Shown: positions 51,148-60,150, counted from the first letter of the stretch. The stretch: DNA of 64,000 nt from Tritonibacter multivorans (GCF_001458415.1 NZ_CYSD01000042.1:62001-126000); one strand, 5' to 3'. Numbers and translations: made by a program. The notes: generated from the letters alone by a model not told the origin.

Positions 51148-51906
51148 TTAGTTTGGCAGCTTGATGGGGGTGCCGGTTTCAATCCAGCTTTTCATCGACG
51201 CAATATAGCGCGCCCAGCCGTCGCGGACGCCTGCATGGGCTTCGGGAATCTCGTAGTGTTCGCAGGTCAGCTTGCAGTGGGGGCCTTCGACCTCGATCAC
51301 AAAGGCCATATGACTGATGGTTTTGACGCCATCGCCAAAGTTGGGTTCAAAGGTCATTTCGAGCCGGGATTTCGGTTCGATCTTGGTGACCTTCTGGCTG
51401 AGCATGACGCTGCCGTCCTGACGGATCATATCCATCCGATCGCCTGTGGCGGTGGCATCACCGCTGGCTTTGGAGCAGGCAAAATGGTGCAGCGCGACCT
51501 GATCGGCGCGGGTCAGCGCGTCCCAGAGCGCATCTTGGGTGCAGCGGATCATGGTCTGGTGAACAAAGTCGGGTGTGCGGGTGTCGAGCATAGTCTGGTC
51601 CCCCTCCAGGTGGGATTTGAGATCAATCATGCCGCGGGCAAGCGGGGCGGCAATCAGCGGTTCGATCCAGCGATCGATGACTTCCTGCAGGGGCACGGCG
51701 TTCAGATAGTGGTATTTGAACCGCCCCTTTTTATAGGTCGTGATCAGTCCGGCCTCTTCCAGGAGACCCAAGTGTTTCATCACCCCAAAGCGGGTCATGT
51801 CGAACTGTGGCAGCAGGTCTGACAGGGTCTGACCATCTTTGTCCCGCAGGCTATCCAGGATCGCGCGGCGGGCTGGGTCGTTCAGGGCTTTGAAGATCGC
51901 GTCCAT
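51148..51906 (-). CDS. ArsR-type regulator fused to an SRPBCC (AHSA1) domain
   Basis: This 252-residue two-domain protein has a winged-helix ArsR part at residues 1-90 (IFKALNDPARRAILDSLRD, LSDLLPQFDMTRFGVMKHLGLLEEAGLITTYKKGRFKYHYLN). An AHSA1/SRPBCC ligand-binding domain occupies residues 120-245 (VHQTMIRCTQDALWDALTRADQVA, LTCEHYEIPEAHAGVRDGWARYIASMKSW). Such fusions act as ligand-controlled repressors. A Met at 51951 gives 15 more residues but lies inside the promoter; the start at 51906 is exactly where transcription should begin, so the message is probably leaderless. No conserved metal Cys is present. Confidence 0.85.
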   Translation of the reverse strand: MDAIFKALNDPARRAILDSLRDKDGQTLSDLLPQFDMTRFGVMKHLGLLEEAGLITTYKKGRFKYHYLNAVPLQEVIDRWIEPLIAAPLARGMIDLKSHLEGDQTMLDTRTPDFVHQTMIRCTQDALWDALTRADQVALHHFACSKASGDATATGDRMDMIRQDGSVMLSQKVTKIEPKSRLEMTFEPNFGDGVKTISHMAFVIEVEGPHCKLTCEHYEIPEAHAGVRDGWARYIASMKSWIETGTPIKLPN

Positions 51907-51910
51907 GTTT

Positions 51911-51942
51911 TGACTATAGGTGAGTAAATAGTCACGTGTCAA
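51911..51942 (-). promoter_or_regulatory. Promoter and operator of the ArsR-SRPBCC gene
   Basis: On the minus strand TTGACA (51937-51942) and TATAGT (51913-51918) are separated by 18 bp and form a near-consensus sigma70 promoter. The first transcribed base would be about the A of the ATG at 51906. The inverted repeat TGACTAT-N10-ATAGTCA (51911-51917 and 51928-51934) overlaps the -10, an ideal place for repressor binding. Confidence 0.7.
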
Positions 51943-52046
51943 TTGGGTCACCTAATGGGGGCAGTGGAAGCGACGACAGGAGTTTTGCATCGGGGCAAAA
52001 AACGTGGCATTCCAACGGCAAGCACCGAGATTTAGGGAGAGCGCTG

Positions 52047-52796
52047 ATGTCTGCTGAGACCACCCCGAGCTATCTGGACACGCCGCAGGGGCGGCGAATC
52101 GCCTATCACAAGACCGAAGGGCAGGGCCCTTGCGTGGTCTTTCTGGGCGGGCTGAAATCCGACATGGAAGGCACCAAGGCGCTGCATCTGGAGACTTGGG
52201 CGCGGGCGCGGGGGCAGGCGTTTTTGCGGTTTGACTATTCCGGGCATGGGCAGTCTTCGAACACGTTTGAGGAAGGCTGCATTGGCGATTGGCACGAGGA
52301 CACGCTTGCGGCGGTGGATCAACTGACCGAGGGGCCGATTGTGCCGGTGGGATCCTCCATGGGGGGCTGGCAGGCGCTGTTGTTGGCAAAGGCGCGGGCG
52401 ACCCGGATCAAGGGCATGGTCACCATCGCCGCAGCTCCAGATTTCACCGAGGATGGGTACTGGGCCAATTTCACCGACGCGCAGAAAGCGCAGCTGGAGG
52501 CCGAGGGGCAGGTGGCGCTGCCGAGCGATTATATGGAGCCCTATATTGTCACCAAACGGATGGTGGAGAACGGGCGCGAGAACCTGGTGCTGCGCGACGC
52601 CCTGCCGCTGCCGTTTCCGGTGCGTTGCCTGCAGGGCACCGATGACAGCGCGGTCAGCACGGAAACGGCGCTGCGCCTGCTGGATCATGCCACCTGCGAT
52701 GACATGCGGCTGACGCTGGTCAAAGATGCCGATCACCGGTTTTCGGACGAAGCCTGCCTGGGCCTGATCGAAGCCGCGGTCGCGGAGGTTCTGTAA
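52047..52796 (+). CDS. Alpha/beta hydrolase
   Basis: This 249-residue alpha/beta-hydrolase contains the oxyanion segment VVFLGGLKSDMEGTKA, the nucleophile elbow VGSSMGGWQALL (GxSxG), an acid region (QGTDDSAVS) and the catalytic His in VKDADHRFSDE. It has no signal peptide. It resembles thioesterase/palmitoyl-hydrolase-type members, but the substrate is unknown. The start at 52047 follows AGGGAGAGCGC. It is divergent from the ArsR-SRPBCC gene. Confidence 0.88.
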   Translation: MSAETTPSYLDTPQGRRIAYHKTEGQGPCVVFLGGLKSDMEGTKALHLETWARARGQAFLRFDYSGHGQSSNTFEEGCIGDWHEDTLAAVDQLTEGPIVPVGSSMGGWQALLLAKARATRIKGMVTIAAAPDFTEDGYWANFTDAQKAQLEAEGQVALPSDYMEPYIVTKRMVENGRENLVLRDALPLPFPVRCLQGTDDSAVSTETALRLLDHATCDDMRLTLVKDADHRFSDEACLGLIEAAVAEVL

Positions 52797-52880
52797 CCTC
52801 GCGCGTGACGCGGCGTTCGTATTGCGGCACTTGGCCTTGGCTTGCAGGTTTGTTGAAACTGCTCAGCGGGAGGGCGACGC

Positions 52881-53882
52881 ATGCGGCGCGCATTGAAAAT
52901 CATGGGCCGGGGCGTATTGGGCCTGGGGCTGGGCCTGGGGGTCGCGGCGGCGGCACTGTTTGCCTTTGGGCCCTATGAACCCGTTGATCTGGAAGTGTCT
53001 TTTGACGACAGCCAACTGGATGGCGGCGTGGACGCCTATTTCCAACAGGTGGAAGCGGGCTTCTCTGATATCACCCCGGGCGTTGAAAAACGGGTGGTCT
53101 GGGCAGGCGTATCGGAGGCAAAAACGCCGGTTTCGGTGCTGTATGTGCATGGGTTTTCGGCCACGTCCGAGGAGATCCGCCCGGTGCCGGATCGCGTGGC
53201 TGCGGCGCTGGGCGCCAATCTGGTCTTTACCCGCCTTGCGGGTCATGGGCGCGGCAGCGCCGCCATGGCAGAGCCAACAGTGCAGGACTGGATGCAGGAT
53301 GTGGCCGAAGCGCTGGCGGTGGCGCGGCATGTGGGGGAGCGGGTGGTGGTGATGTCCACCTCGACCGGGGGCACGCTGATGGCGCTGGCAGAGCTGGACC
53401 CGGAACTGAAACGCGCAATTGCCGCGCAGATCTTTGTGTCGCCGAACTTTGCCCTGCAGGGGAGCATGGACAAAGTGTTGTCGCTGCCAGCGGCGCGCTA
53501 TTGGGGGCCGATCGTTGCCGGCGCGGAACGTGCGTTTGAACCGGCGAACACTGAACATGGGCGATATTGGACCACCACATATCCCACCGTGGCCCTGATG
53601 CCGATGGCCGCCGCAGTGCAGACGGTTCAGAAGCAGGACTGGTCACGGGCGACAACGCCTGCCCTGTTCTGGTTTTCGCCCGAGGACTGGGTGGTGGATG
53701 CCAGTGTCACCGCAGATCTGGCCGCGCAATGGGGCGGTGACAGCACGGTTGGGCATCCCGATCTGAGCGCCGGTGACGATCCGTATTCTCATGTTATTGC
53801 AGGGGATATCATGTCGCCCCATGCAACAGACCAAGCGGTCAGGGCGATGGTGGATTGGTTGCAGTCAGAGGGGATCGAGTGA
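52881..53882 (+). CDS. Membrane-anchored alpha/beta hydrolase (lysophospholipase-like)
   Basis: This 333-residue protein has an N-terminal signal anchor (IMGRGVLGLGLGLGVAAAALFAFG) and an alpha/beta-hydrolase domain. Visible are VLYVHGFSATSEEI (oxyanion region), the nucleophile motif VVMSTSTGGTLMAL (GxSxG as STSTGG), the Asp region FSPEDWVVDASV and the His in DDPYSHVIAGD. It faces the periplasm by prediction. GGGAGGGCGACGC precedes the ATG. It lies 84 bp after another alpha/beta hydrolase gene, but the two proteins are distinct. Confidence 0.85.
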   Translation: MRRALKIMGRGVLGLGLGLGVAAAALFAFGPYEPVDLEVSFDDSQLDGGVDAYFQQVEAGFSDITPGVEKRVVWAGVSEAKTPVSVLYVHGFSATSEEIRPVPDRVAAALGANLVFTRLAGHGRGSAAMAEPTVQDWMQDVAEALAVARHVGERVVVMSTSTGGTLMALAELDPELKRAIAAQIFVSPNFALQGSMDKVLSLPAARYWGPIVAGAERAFEPANTEHGRYWTTTYPTVALMPMAAAVQTVQKQDWSRATTPALFWFSPEDWVVDASVTADLAAQWGGDSTVGHPDLSAGDDPYSHVIAGDIMSPHATDQAVRAMVDWLQSEGIE

Positions 53883-53945
53883 TTTTTGTTCCCTTAATGT
53901 TCTTTAGATGCTAGGGTTGGCCCCAGACGGGTCTGGGAGGGTAGA

Positions 53946-54374
53946 ATGGACCAAAGGGTAAGCCTGATCACATTGGCCGTGCACGACATTGACCGTGCGG
54001 CGGCGTTTTACGCGGCATTGGGCTGGGCAGAGGTGCAGCACCTCAACGAAGGTATTGTTGTTTTTGACCTTTTGGGCCAGTCGCTGGGGCTGTATCCGCG
54101 GGCGAAACTGGCCGAAGACATGGGGCTGCGCGAGGCAGAGCTGGGCCATGGCGCCATGACGCTGAGCCATAATGTCGAAAGCCCCGCGGCGGCGGATGCG
54201 ATTATGGCCAAGGCCGAAGCGGCAGGGGCGACCGTGCTGTCGCCCGCAAAAGAGGTCTTCTGGGGCGGCTACACCGGGTATTTCCGCGACCCTGAAGGCC
54301 ACGTCTGGGAAGTGTCGCACAACCCGTTTTCCAAACTGTCCCCCGAGGGGGCGTTTCGCTGGAACGGGTACTGA
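53946..54374 (+). CDS. VOC-family (glyoxalase-like) protein
   Basis: This is a 142-residue protein with paired beta-alpha-beta-beta-beta modules: VSLITLAVHDIDRAAAFYAALGW in the first, then MTLSHNVESPAAADAIMAKAE and GGYTGYFRDPEGHVWEVSHNP in the second. The DPEGHVWEV motif is that of fosfomycin/bleomycin-type and epimerase-like VOC proteins. Substrate unknown. GGGAGGGTAG precedes the ATG. It converges with the GFA-like gene. Confidence 0.85.
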   Translation: MDQRVSLITLAVHDIDRAAAFYAALGWAEVQHLNEGIVVFDLLGQSLGLYPRAKLAEDMGLREAELGHGAMTLSHNVESPAAADAIMAKAEAAGATVLSPAKEVFWGGYTGYFRDPEGHVWEVSHNPFSKLSPEGAFRWNGY

Positions 54375-54381
54375 CCAGCCT

Positions 54382-54975
54382 TCAGTCGTAGAGCGCCGCG
54401 CGTTCGGATTTTGAAAGGACCATCGGTTCGGCCCGTGGGGTGCGGCTGCCCGTGTCGAAAAACGGCGTGTTGCGCCAGCGGCCGGTGACCAGCGAGGTGA
54501 TCATCCGCGAAAACACGCCATAGACCAGACGCCCGGCACCGCGATGGCGGGGCTGGCCGCCGGGGGTGCGCGGCGGCAGGAAGCCTTCGGCTTTTTCGCG
54601 GCCCAGAGCGTCGGGGGTTTCCAGCGTGTTCACACAGACCCCGACAAAGGGCAGGGTGGGTTTTGCCAGCGTATTACACATAGGCGTGCCGCAGCAGCTG
54701 GCATACCAGCGCATCAGCCCGTTTGGCCCCAGCCGCATCACCGCCAGATGTTCCTGCCCGGTGTCAAAATGCACAAAATCGGGATGGGTCTGGTACAGGG
54801 CGACACCGCGCGCAGGTTCGTCCCGTCCCTGAGCGCGCGTATGGTAGCGTTCCGCCGCGAGGCAGTCATTGCAATGACAGGTCAGCCGCAACCCATGGCG
54901 CAGCGCGCCGGGATCCAGATGACCTGTCAGGCTGCCACAACGGCAGGAAAACGAAAGCGTATCAGAGCTGGACAT
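54382..54975 (-). CDS. GFA/CENP-V-like zinc-binding protein
   Basis: This 197-residue protein has Cys motifs typical of the GFA (glutathione-dependent formaldehyde-activating) fold: FSCRCGSLTGHL, then LTCHCNDCLAAERYHT, then YASCCGTPMCNTL. These resemble the structural and catalytic zinc sites. The middle and end are less conserved. It is a member of the broader DUF6151/GFA group rather than canonical Gfa. The start at 54975 avoids overlapping phaZ, whose stop is 10 bp upstream. Confidence 0.75.
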   Translation of the reverse strand: MSSSDTLSFSCRCGSLTGHLDPGALRHGLRLTCHCNDCLAAERYHTRAQGRDEPARGVALYQTHPDFVHFDTGQEHLAVMRLGPNGLMRWYASCCGTPMCNTLAKPTLPFVGVCVNTLETPDALGREKAEGFLPPRTPGGQPRHRGAGRLVYGVFSRMITSLVTGRWRNTPFFDTGSRTPRAEPMVLSKSERAALYD

Positions 54976-54985
54976 GTCCTGCCCC

Positions 54986-56269
54986 TTATTCGGCCGCTTG
55001 CGGTTTGGCTGGACGCTTTGCCGCGGCCTTGGGCGGTTTGCGGGTGTTGGCATTCATAAATTCGATCACCAGCGGGCGGATATTGTTGCGCCAGCTGCGG
55101 CCGGCAAAGATGCCATAGTGGCCGGCGCCGGGTTCAACGTGGCTCGCCTTTTTCTCTTCCGGCAGGCCGGTGCAGAGGTCGAGCGCGGCAATACATTGAC
55201 CGGGGGCGGAAATGTCGTCTTTCGCGCCTTCAACCGTTTTGACAGCCACATCGGTGATCTTGCCAATATCGACCTTGCGGCCGGCAACGGTAAAGGTATT
55301 GGCGCCAATCTCGCGGTTCTTGAAGATGCGTTCGACGGTCGACAGATAAAACTCCGCCGGCATATCCATCACGGCGAGGTATTCGTCGTAGAAGCGGTTG
55401 TGCGGATCGTGGTCCGTGGCCTCTCCGCGGCTGACGCGGGCGATCTGTTCTGAGAACGCTTTGGAGTGGCGCTCCATGTTCATCGACATAAAGGACGACA
55501 GCTGCAGCAGGCCGGGATAGACCTTGCGACCCACCCCTTTGTATTTGAAGCCGACGCGCTGGATCATGGTCTGTTCCAGCTGCCCCATGGTGACGCGGTG
55601 GCCAAAGTCGGTGACGTCGGTGGGCGTTGCATCCGGGTCAACCGGGCCACCAATCAGGGTCAGCGAAGAAGGTTGCGCCTCGGGGTCGATATCGGCCAGA
55701 TAGGCGGTTGCCGCCAGCGTCAGCGGGGCCGGTTGGCAGACCGCGATCACATGGGTGTCGGGGCCCAGTTCCTTCATGAAGTCCACGAGGTAGAGCGTGT
55801 AATCTTCGACGTCGAACTTGCCCGCAGACACAGGGATGTCGCGCGCATTGTGCCAGTCGGTGATGTAGACTTCGCAGTTTTCAATCAGGCTTTTGACGGT
55901 CGAACGCAGCAGGGTGGCATAGTGGCCGGACATCGGCGCGACCAGCAGAACCTTGCGCGGCTGGGTCTTGCGGCCCGAGACGCGGAAGTGGATCAGATCG
56001 CCAAAGGGGCGTTCGATCACCTTGTCGATTTCCACCAGATGGTCCTTGCCATCTTCGCAGGTGACCGTGTGGATGCCCCAGTCGGGTTTGGCGACCATAC
56101 GCTGAAAGCTGCGCTCGGTCACTTCGCCCCAGGCAGCCATCCAATTCAGCATCGGATTGGGGATTGCGGCAAAGGCCGGATAGGAGGCCATCGACAGAGC
56201 TGTGGCGCCATACCACTGGTTTGCATTGCGCAAAGTCTCCATCAAGTCATATGATAGCATGTAACGCAT
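54986..56269 (-). CDS. phaZ: Intracellular polyhydroxyalkanoate depolymerase
   Basis: This 427-residue protein of the PHA depolymerase family degrades stored polyhydroxyalkanoate granules. It begins YMLSYDLMETLRNANQWYGA, as the family does, with VLLVAPMSGHYATLLRST, the nucleophile region HVIAVCQPAPLTLAA (Cys) and the C-terminal EPGAGHYGIFAGRSWRNNI with the catalytic His. The end has a Lys/Ala-rich tail. It is divergent from phaC, sharing a 257-bp regulatory region, so the storage and mobilisation genes face each other. Confidence 0.92.
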   Translation of the reverse strand: MRYMLSYDLMETLRNANQWYGATALSMASYPAFAAIPNPMLNWMAAWGEVTERSFQRMVAKPDWGIHTVTCEDGKDHLVEIDKVIERPFGDLIHFRVSGRKTQPRKVLLVAPMSGHYATLLRSTVKSLIENCEVYITDWHNARDIPVSAGKFDVEDYTLYLVDFMKELGPDTHVIAVCQPAPLTLAATAYLADIDPEAQPSSLTLIGGPVDPDATPTDVTDFGHRVTMGQLEQTMIQRVGFKYKGVGRKVYPGLLQLSSFMSMNMERHSKAFSEQIARVSRGEATDHDPHNRFYDEYLAVMDMPAEFYLSTVERIFKNREIGANTFTVAGRKVDIGKITDVAVKTVEGAKDDISAPGQCIAALDLCTGLPEEKKASHVEPGAGHYGIFAGRSWRNNIRPLVIEFMNANTRKPPKAAAKRPAKPQAAE

Positions 56270-56488
56270 CTGGTTCTCCTCGGTCCCCGGGGTGCGGGCG
56301 TGTCACTCGTTCCGGTATTCTTCCGGTCTTTACTAAGGGTTAGCGCCCCGATCTTCTGGGACCCAGTGTCTCTTTTGCCAGCGTTTGAGACGGTCTGCGC
56401 AAATATAGCGCAATTTCGCTTCGCTGGCTTCCCGACATGGTTGTGGAGTCGGTGCTTTCGTCGCTTTGTCATGGAATGTGGTCTACAC

Positions 56489-56503
56489 ATTCTGCACAGC
56501 AGA
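56489..56503. promoter_or_regulatory. PhaR-type operator upstream of phaC
   Basis: TTCTGC-ACA-GCAGAA is a perfect 15-bp palindrome and contains CTGC-N3-GCAG, the motif reported for PhaR binding in Rhodobacter and Paracoccus. It lies 23 bp before the phaC start, where a bound repressor would block transcription or early elongation. Confidence 0.7.
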
Positions 56504-56526
56504 AAGATTATGGGGGTTTCCTTAAG

Positions 56527-58329
56527 ATGACAACAACTGACACCGCAAATGAAGTGACTTCGGGGGAAAGCGTTGATCGCCTTAAGGAAAATCTTGAACG
56601 TGTTGAGACCCTTTCGAAACGCCTGATGGAGGTGATGGCGCATAAACGTAATCACCACCCGGGGCTGGATGGTCCGAATCAAGAGCTTTTCGCACGTGCA
56701 GCATCCTCCTATTGGAGCGGAATGCTTCAAAACCCCGCAAAACTGATGAGCCAGCAGGTCGAGTTCTGGAGCAAATCGGTCCACAACTTTGCCGAGGCCC
56801 AGAAGATGGTCAGTGGCCAGATTTCTGAGCTGGAGGACGCCCCCTCGAAGGACCGCCGGTTTCAGAACCCGCTGTGGCAGTCCAACCCTTACTTTCACTA
56901 CATCAAACAGCAGTATCTGACGAACTCTGAGGTGCTGCGGTCGATGGTGGAAGAGGTCGACGACATGGACAGCACCGACAAGCGGCGGCTGGGGTATTTC
57001 ACCGAGCAGATTATAAATATGATGTCGCCGACCAATTTTCTGGCGACCAATCCGGACGCTTTGGAAAAAGCGCTGGAGACGGAAGGCCAGTCACTGATTG
57101 ACGGGCTTGAAAATCTGGTCGCGGATCTTGAGGCCAATGACGGCGAGCTGATCGTGCGTCTGGCCGATGAAAGCGCCTTTGAGGTTGGCGAAAACCTTGC
57201 CACCACCGAAGGCAAGGTTGTGTTCCGCAACCGCATGCTGGAGCTGATCCAATACACGCCGGTGACCGAAACCGTCTGTGAAACTCCGATTGTGCTGTTC
57301 CCGCCGTGGATCAACAAATTCTACGTCCTCGACCTGAAGGAAAAGAACAGCCTGGTTAAATGGGTGACCGAGCAGGGCTATACGCTGTTCGTTGCCTCCT
57401 GGGTGAACCCGGACGAGACCTATGCCGATGTGGGCATGGAGCAATACATCGAAGAGGGCTACCTGGGCGCGATTGACGCCGCCAAGAAGATCTGTGACGT
57501 CGATCAGGTCAATGCGGTTGGCTACTGTATTGCGGGCACCACGCTGTCGCTGACCCTGTCGCTGCTGAAACAGCGCGGTGACAAGTCGATCAAATCCGCG
57601 ACGCTGTTCACCGCGCTGACCGATTTTGCCGATCAGGGCGAGTTTACACCCTTCCTGCAGAACGACTTTGTCGATGCGATCGAGGCCGAGATTGGCGATG
57701 ATGGCATCCTGCCGCAGTATATTATGGCGCGCACCTTCTCGTTCCTGCGGTCCAATGATCTGGTCTATGCGCCGGCGATTCGCAGCTACATGCTGGGAGA
57801 GACGCCGCCGGCTTTTGATCTGCTGTATTGGAACGGCGATGGCACCAACCTGCCGGGCAAGATGGCGGTGCAGTATCTGCGCGGCCTGTGTCAGAACAAT
57901 GAATTTGTGAACGACGGCTTCGAGCTGTTGGGCCACAAGCTGCACGTCAAAGACGTGGATGTCCCGGTGATGTCGATCACCTGCGAGGCCGACCATATTG
58001 CCGCGTGGAAGCAATGTTATCGCGGGGTGCAGCAGATGGGGTCACGCTCCAAGACCTTTGTGGTCAGCCAGTCGGGGCACATCGCAGGCATCGTTAATCC
58101 GGTCAGCCGCAACAAATACGGCCATTACACCAATGCCGACCTCAAGGGCACGCCCGAGGAATGGATGGAAGCGGCCACGTTCACCGAAGGGTCCTGGTGG
58201 CCGCGCTGGGCGGAGTGGCTGAAGAAACGGTCCGGCAAACAGGTGCCCGCCCGCATTCCCGGCAGCCCCGAGTTCCCGGCACTGGAGGCCGCCCCCGGCC
58301 AATATGTCCGCGCCCGCGCAGCCCGCTAA
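56527..58329 (+). CDS. phaC: Class I polyhydroxyalkanoate synthase
   Basis: This 600-residue enzyme polymerises (R)-3-hydroxyacyl-CoA into storage polyester. The N-terminal PhaC domain (residues about 40-200) contains NPLWQSNPYFHYIKQQYL. The alpha/beta-hydrolase domain contains the lipase box NAVGYCIAGTTL with the catalytic Cys334, the Asp region CEADHIAAWKQ, and the catalytic His in VSQSGHIAGIVNPV. The end (GSWWPRWAEWLKKRSG) is typical. The start at 56527 (TTTDTANEVTS) lacks a good ribosome binding site; the longer frame from 56437 reads through the regulatory region. Confidence 0.93.
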   Translation: MTTTDTANEVTSGESVDRLKENLERVETLSKRLMEVMAHKRNHHPGLDGPNQELFARAASSYWSGMLQNPAKLMSQQVEFWSKSVHNFAEAQKMVSGQISELEDAPSKDRRFQNPLWQSNPYFHYIKQQYLTNSEVLRSMVEEVDDMDSTDKRRLGYFTEQIINMMSPTNFLATNPDALEKALETEGQSLIDGLENLVADLEANDGELIVRLADESAFEVGENLATTEGKVVFRNRMLELIQYTPVTETVCETPIVLFPPWINKFYVLDLKEKNSLVKWVTEQGYTLFVASWVNPDETYADVGMEQYIEEGYLGAIDAAKKICDVDQVNAVGYCIAGTTLSLTLSLLKQRGDKSIKSATLFTALTDFADQGEFTPFLQNDFVDAIEAEIGDDGILPQYIMARTFSFLRSNDLVYAPAIRSYMLGETPPAFDLLYWNGDGTNLPGKMAVQYLRGLCQNNEFVNDGFELLGHKLHVKDVDVPVMSITCEADHIAAWKQCYRGVQQMGSRSKTFVVSQSGHIAGIVNPVSRNKYGHYTNADLKGTPEEWMEAATFTEGSWWPRWAEWLKKRSGKQVPARIPGSPEFPALEAAPGQYVRARAAR

Positions 58330-58362
58330 GGGCAGGGGGTAATACGGCATACAGTTGCATTC

Positions 58363-58392
58363 AAAAGCCGTCTCTCTGCGAGGCGGCTTTTT
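58363..58392 (+). terminator. Terminator of phaC
   Basis: AAAAGCCGTCTC pairs with GAGGCGGCTTTT (58363-58374 and 58380-58391, one G-T pair) around the loop TCTGC, and the arm runs into a T-run. It lies 33 nt after the phaC stop. Confidence 0.9.
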
Positions 58393-58432
58393 GCATAATT
58401 TACGCGCGCTGTGATACGCAATTTTTGATGAA

Positions 58433-58454
58433 TTTTCTGCGACGCAGCAGAAAA
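58433..58454. promoter_or_regulatory. PhaR-type operator 1 upstream of phaP
   Basis: TTTTCTGC-N6-GCAGAAAA, which also contains CTGC-GAC-GCAG (58437-58447), lies about 100 bp before the phasin gene. It matches the N3 spacing of the PhaR motif. Confidence 0.6.
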
Positions 58455-58462
58455 CCCTTGAA

Positions 58463-58479
58463 ATGCTGCACCGCAGCAT
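58463..58479. promoter_or_regulatory. PhaR-type operator 2 upstream of phaP
   Basis: ATGCTGC-ACC-GCAGCAT is a perfect palindrome with CTGC-N3-GCAG at its core, 29 bp centre to centre from the first site (almost three helical turns). This suggests cooperative repressor binding. Confidence 0.7.
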
Positions 58480-58544
58480 CCATAGTATAGCTACGCACAG
58501 AGGACGGGGCTGGCCCGTCAGGGCATGCACAAGGAATGAGTAAT

Positions 58545-58988
58545 ATGGCTAACCAAGACTTCACCGCGATGTTCAAAGACATGATGGGCGCGTTCCCGGT
58601 TGACACCTCCGCAATGGAAGACGCTTTCAAGAGCACTGCTGCTCTGAGCGAAAAACTGTCCACCGTTGCCCTGGACGCTGCTGAGAAATCCGCAGAGCTG
58701 TCCTCTCAGTGGACCAAAGACACCCTGACCAAAATGGGTGAGATCTCCAAAGTTAAGGCAGAGCCTGCCGACTACGCAAAAGCCGCGACCGATTTCGCCT
58801 CTGCGTCTGCTGAAGTTGCTGCCGAGAACATGGCCGCTTTTGCTGAGATCGCGAAAAAAGTTCAGATGGACACCGTTGAAGTCCTGATGGCTGCGGGCAA
58901 AGACATGTCCGAAGAGGCAACTGCCGCTGTGAAAAAGGCCACCGAAGAGGTGACCACCGCAGCGAAAAAAGCCGCAGCTGCGAAATAA
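58545..58988 (+). CDS. phaP: Phasin (PHA granule-associated protein)
   Basis: This 147-residue, Ala-rich, helical protein (ANQDFTAMFKDMMGAFPVD, then AAEKSAELSSQWTKDTLTKM) coats polyhydroxyalkanoate granules and controls their size. Typical phasin features are the absence of Cys, the Lys/Ala repeats and the KKAAAAK tail. The start at 58545 has AAGGA at a proper nine-base distance, while the Met at 58536 is too close. It sits between phaC and a terminator, with two PhaR-type operators upstream. Confidence 0.9.
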   Translation: MANQDFTAMFKDMMGAFPVDTSAMEDAFKSTAALSEKLSTVALDAAEKSAELSSQWTKDTLTKMGEISKVKAEPADYAKAATDFASASAEVAAENMAAFAEIAKKVQMDTVEVLMAAGKDMSEEATAAVKKATEEVTTAAKKAAAAK

Positions 58989-59047
58989 GAACGACCCACA
59001 GGCCAGACGCCGCGCGCTCCTCCCTTTGGCGTCGGTTTGTGTAAGCG

Positions 59048-59083
59048 AAGGGCAGACCTCCACGGGTCTGCCCTTTCCCTGTT
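59048..59083 (+). terminator. Terminator of phaP
   Basis: An 11-bp perfect stem (59048-59058 with 59065-59075, loop TCCACG) is followed by TCCCTGTTT. A second perfect 8-bp hairpin (59101-59108 with 59114-59121, loop GTTTT) follows. Confidence 0.85.
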
Positions 59084-59199
59084 TCGGGGGGCCTGTTTTT
59101 AGCGCCCTGTTTTAGGGCGCTGAATCTGCGGGGGCTTGGCGGGGCGGGCGGGCGTCTCTATCTCTGGGGGGATCGACACCCAAGGGACCAAAGCGCGCC

Positions 59200-60150
59200 A
59201 TGGCATTGGAACAGAAAAACCTGCAGCTGTTTGACCGCGTCGCGACGCTGGGCGCGATTGGCCGGGCGGGGGCCGAATTTGGCCTGTCCTCGACCAATGC
59301 CAGCGAGCGGATCAAAGCGCTGGAGGCAGAGCTGGGCGTGACCCTGTTTCACCGCACCACCCGCGCGGTGACGCTGACCCCGGACGGAGAGCTGTTCCTG
59401 GGCTATGTGCGCCGGATCCTTGGCGACATGGAAGAGGCGCGCACCGTGCTGGCGCAGGAAGGTGGTGCGGTGACGGGCCGGGTCAAAGTCACCGCGCCGG
59501 CGTCCTTTGGCACCAGTCAGATCCTGCCGCATGTGCCAGAGTTCCTGTTGCTTTATCCGCAGGTGGACGTGGATCTGCATTTCAGCGATGCGGTGGTGGA
59601 TATTGTCGGTGATGGCTATGATCTGGCGTTTCGCATTGCCGAGCTGGAGCCGTCGTCCCTGCGGGCGCAGAAGGTGGACCGCAACCCCACATGGCTGGTG
59701 GCCTCGCCCGGGTATCTGGCGCGCGCCGGGCTGCCGGACCATCCCCAAGACCTGATGCAGCACAGTTGCCTGCCTCTGGGCGACCGGCGCAGCTGGCGGC
59801 TGAAGGGCGCAGATGGTCAGGTGCATGAGGTGCGCGTTACAGGGCAGGTGAAATCGAACCTTGGCAATGCGCTGATGGATCTGGCGCTGGCGGATGTGGG
59901 GATCTGCAAGATCTCGCTCTGGCAGGCGGCGGATCATCTGCGCGAAGGGCGCCTGATCCGGGTTTTGCCAAGCTATAGCGATCTGCCCGAGCTGGAGCTT
60001 TGGGCCCTGCGCCCGCCGGGCCGGGGGATGCCTGCGCGGGTAAAGGTGTTTCTGGATTTCATTCGCGACCGCATCCGCGCGCGTAATCGCCAGTTGGCGC
60101 GGGATTGTTCGATGATGCGGGCAGAAGTGGCGCTTCACACTCCCAATTAG
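59200..60150 (+). CDS. LysR-family transcriptional regulator
   Basis: This 316-residue LysR-type protein has an N-terminal helix-turn-helix (LQLFDRVATLGAIGRAGAEF, STNASERIKALEAELGVTLFHRTTR) and an effector domain (VKVTAPASFGTSQILPHVPEFLLLYPQVDVDL) of the TyrR/DsdC-like CrgA branch. The inducer is unknown. It lies 86 bp before the nitroreductase gene on the same strand, so it is not the classical divergent arrangement. The ribosome binding site is weak. Confidence 0.87.
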   Translation: MALEQKNLQLFDRVATLGAIGRAGAEFGLSSTNASERIKALEAELGVTLFHRTTRAVTLTPDGELFLGYVRRILGDMEEARTVLAQEGGAVTGRVKVTAPASFGTSQILPHVPEFLLLYPQVDVDLHFSDAVVDIVGDGYDLAFRIAELEPSSLRAQKVDRNPTWLVASPGYLARAGLPDHPQDLMQHSCLPLGDRRSWRLKGADGQVHEVRVTGQVKSNLGNALMDLALADVGICKISLWQAADHLREGRLIRVLPSYSDLPELELWALRPPGRGMPARVKVFLDFIRDRIRARNRQLARDCSMMRAEVALHTPN

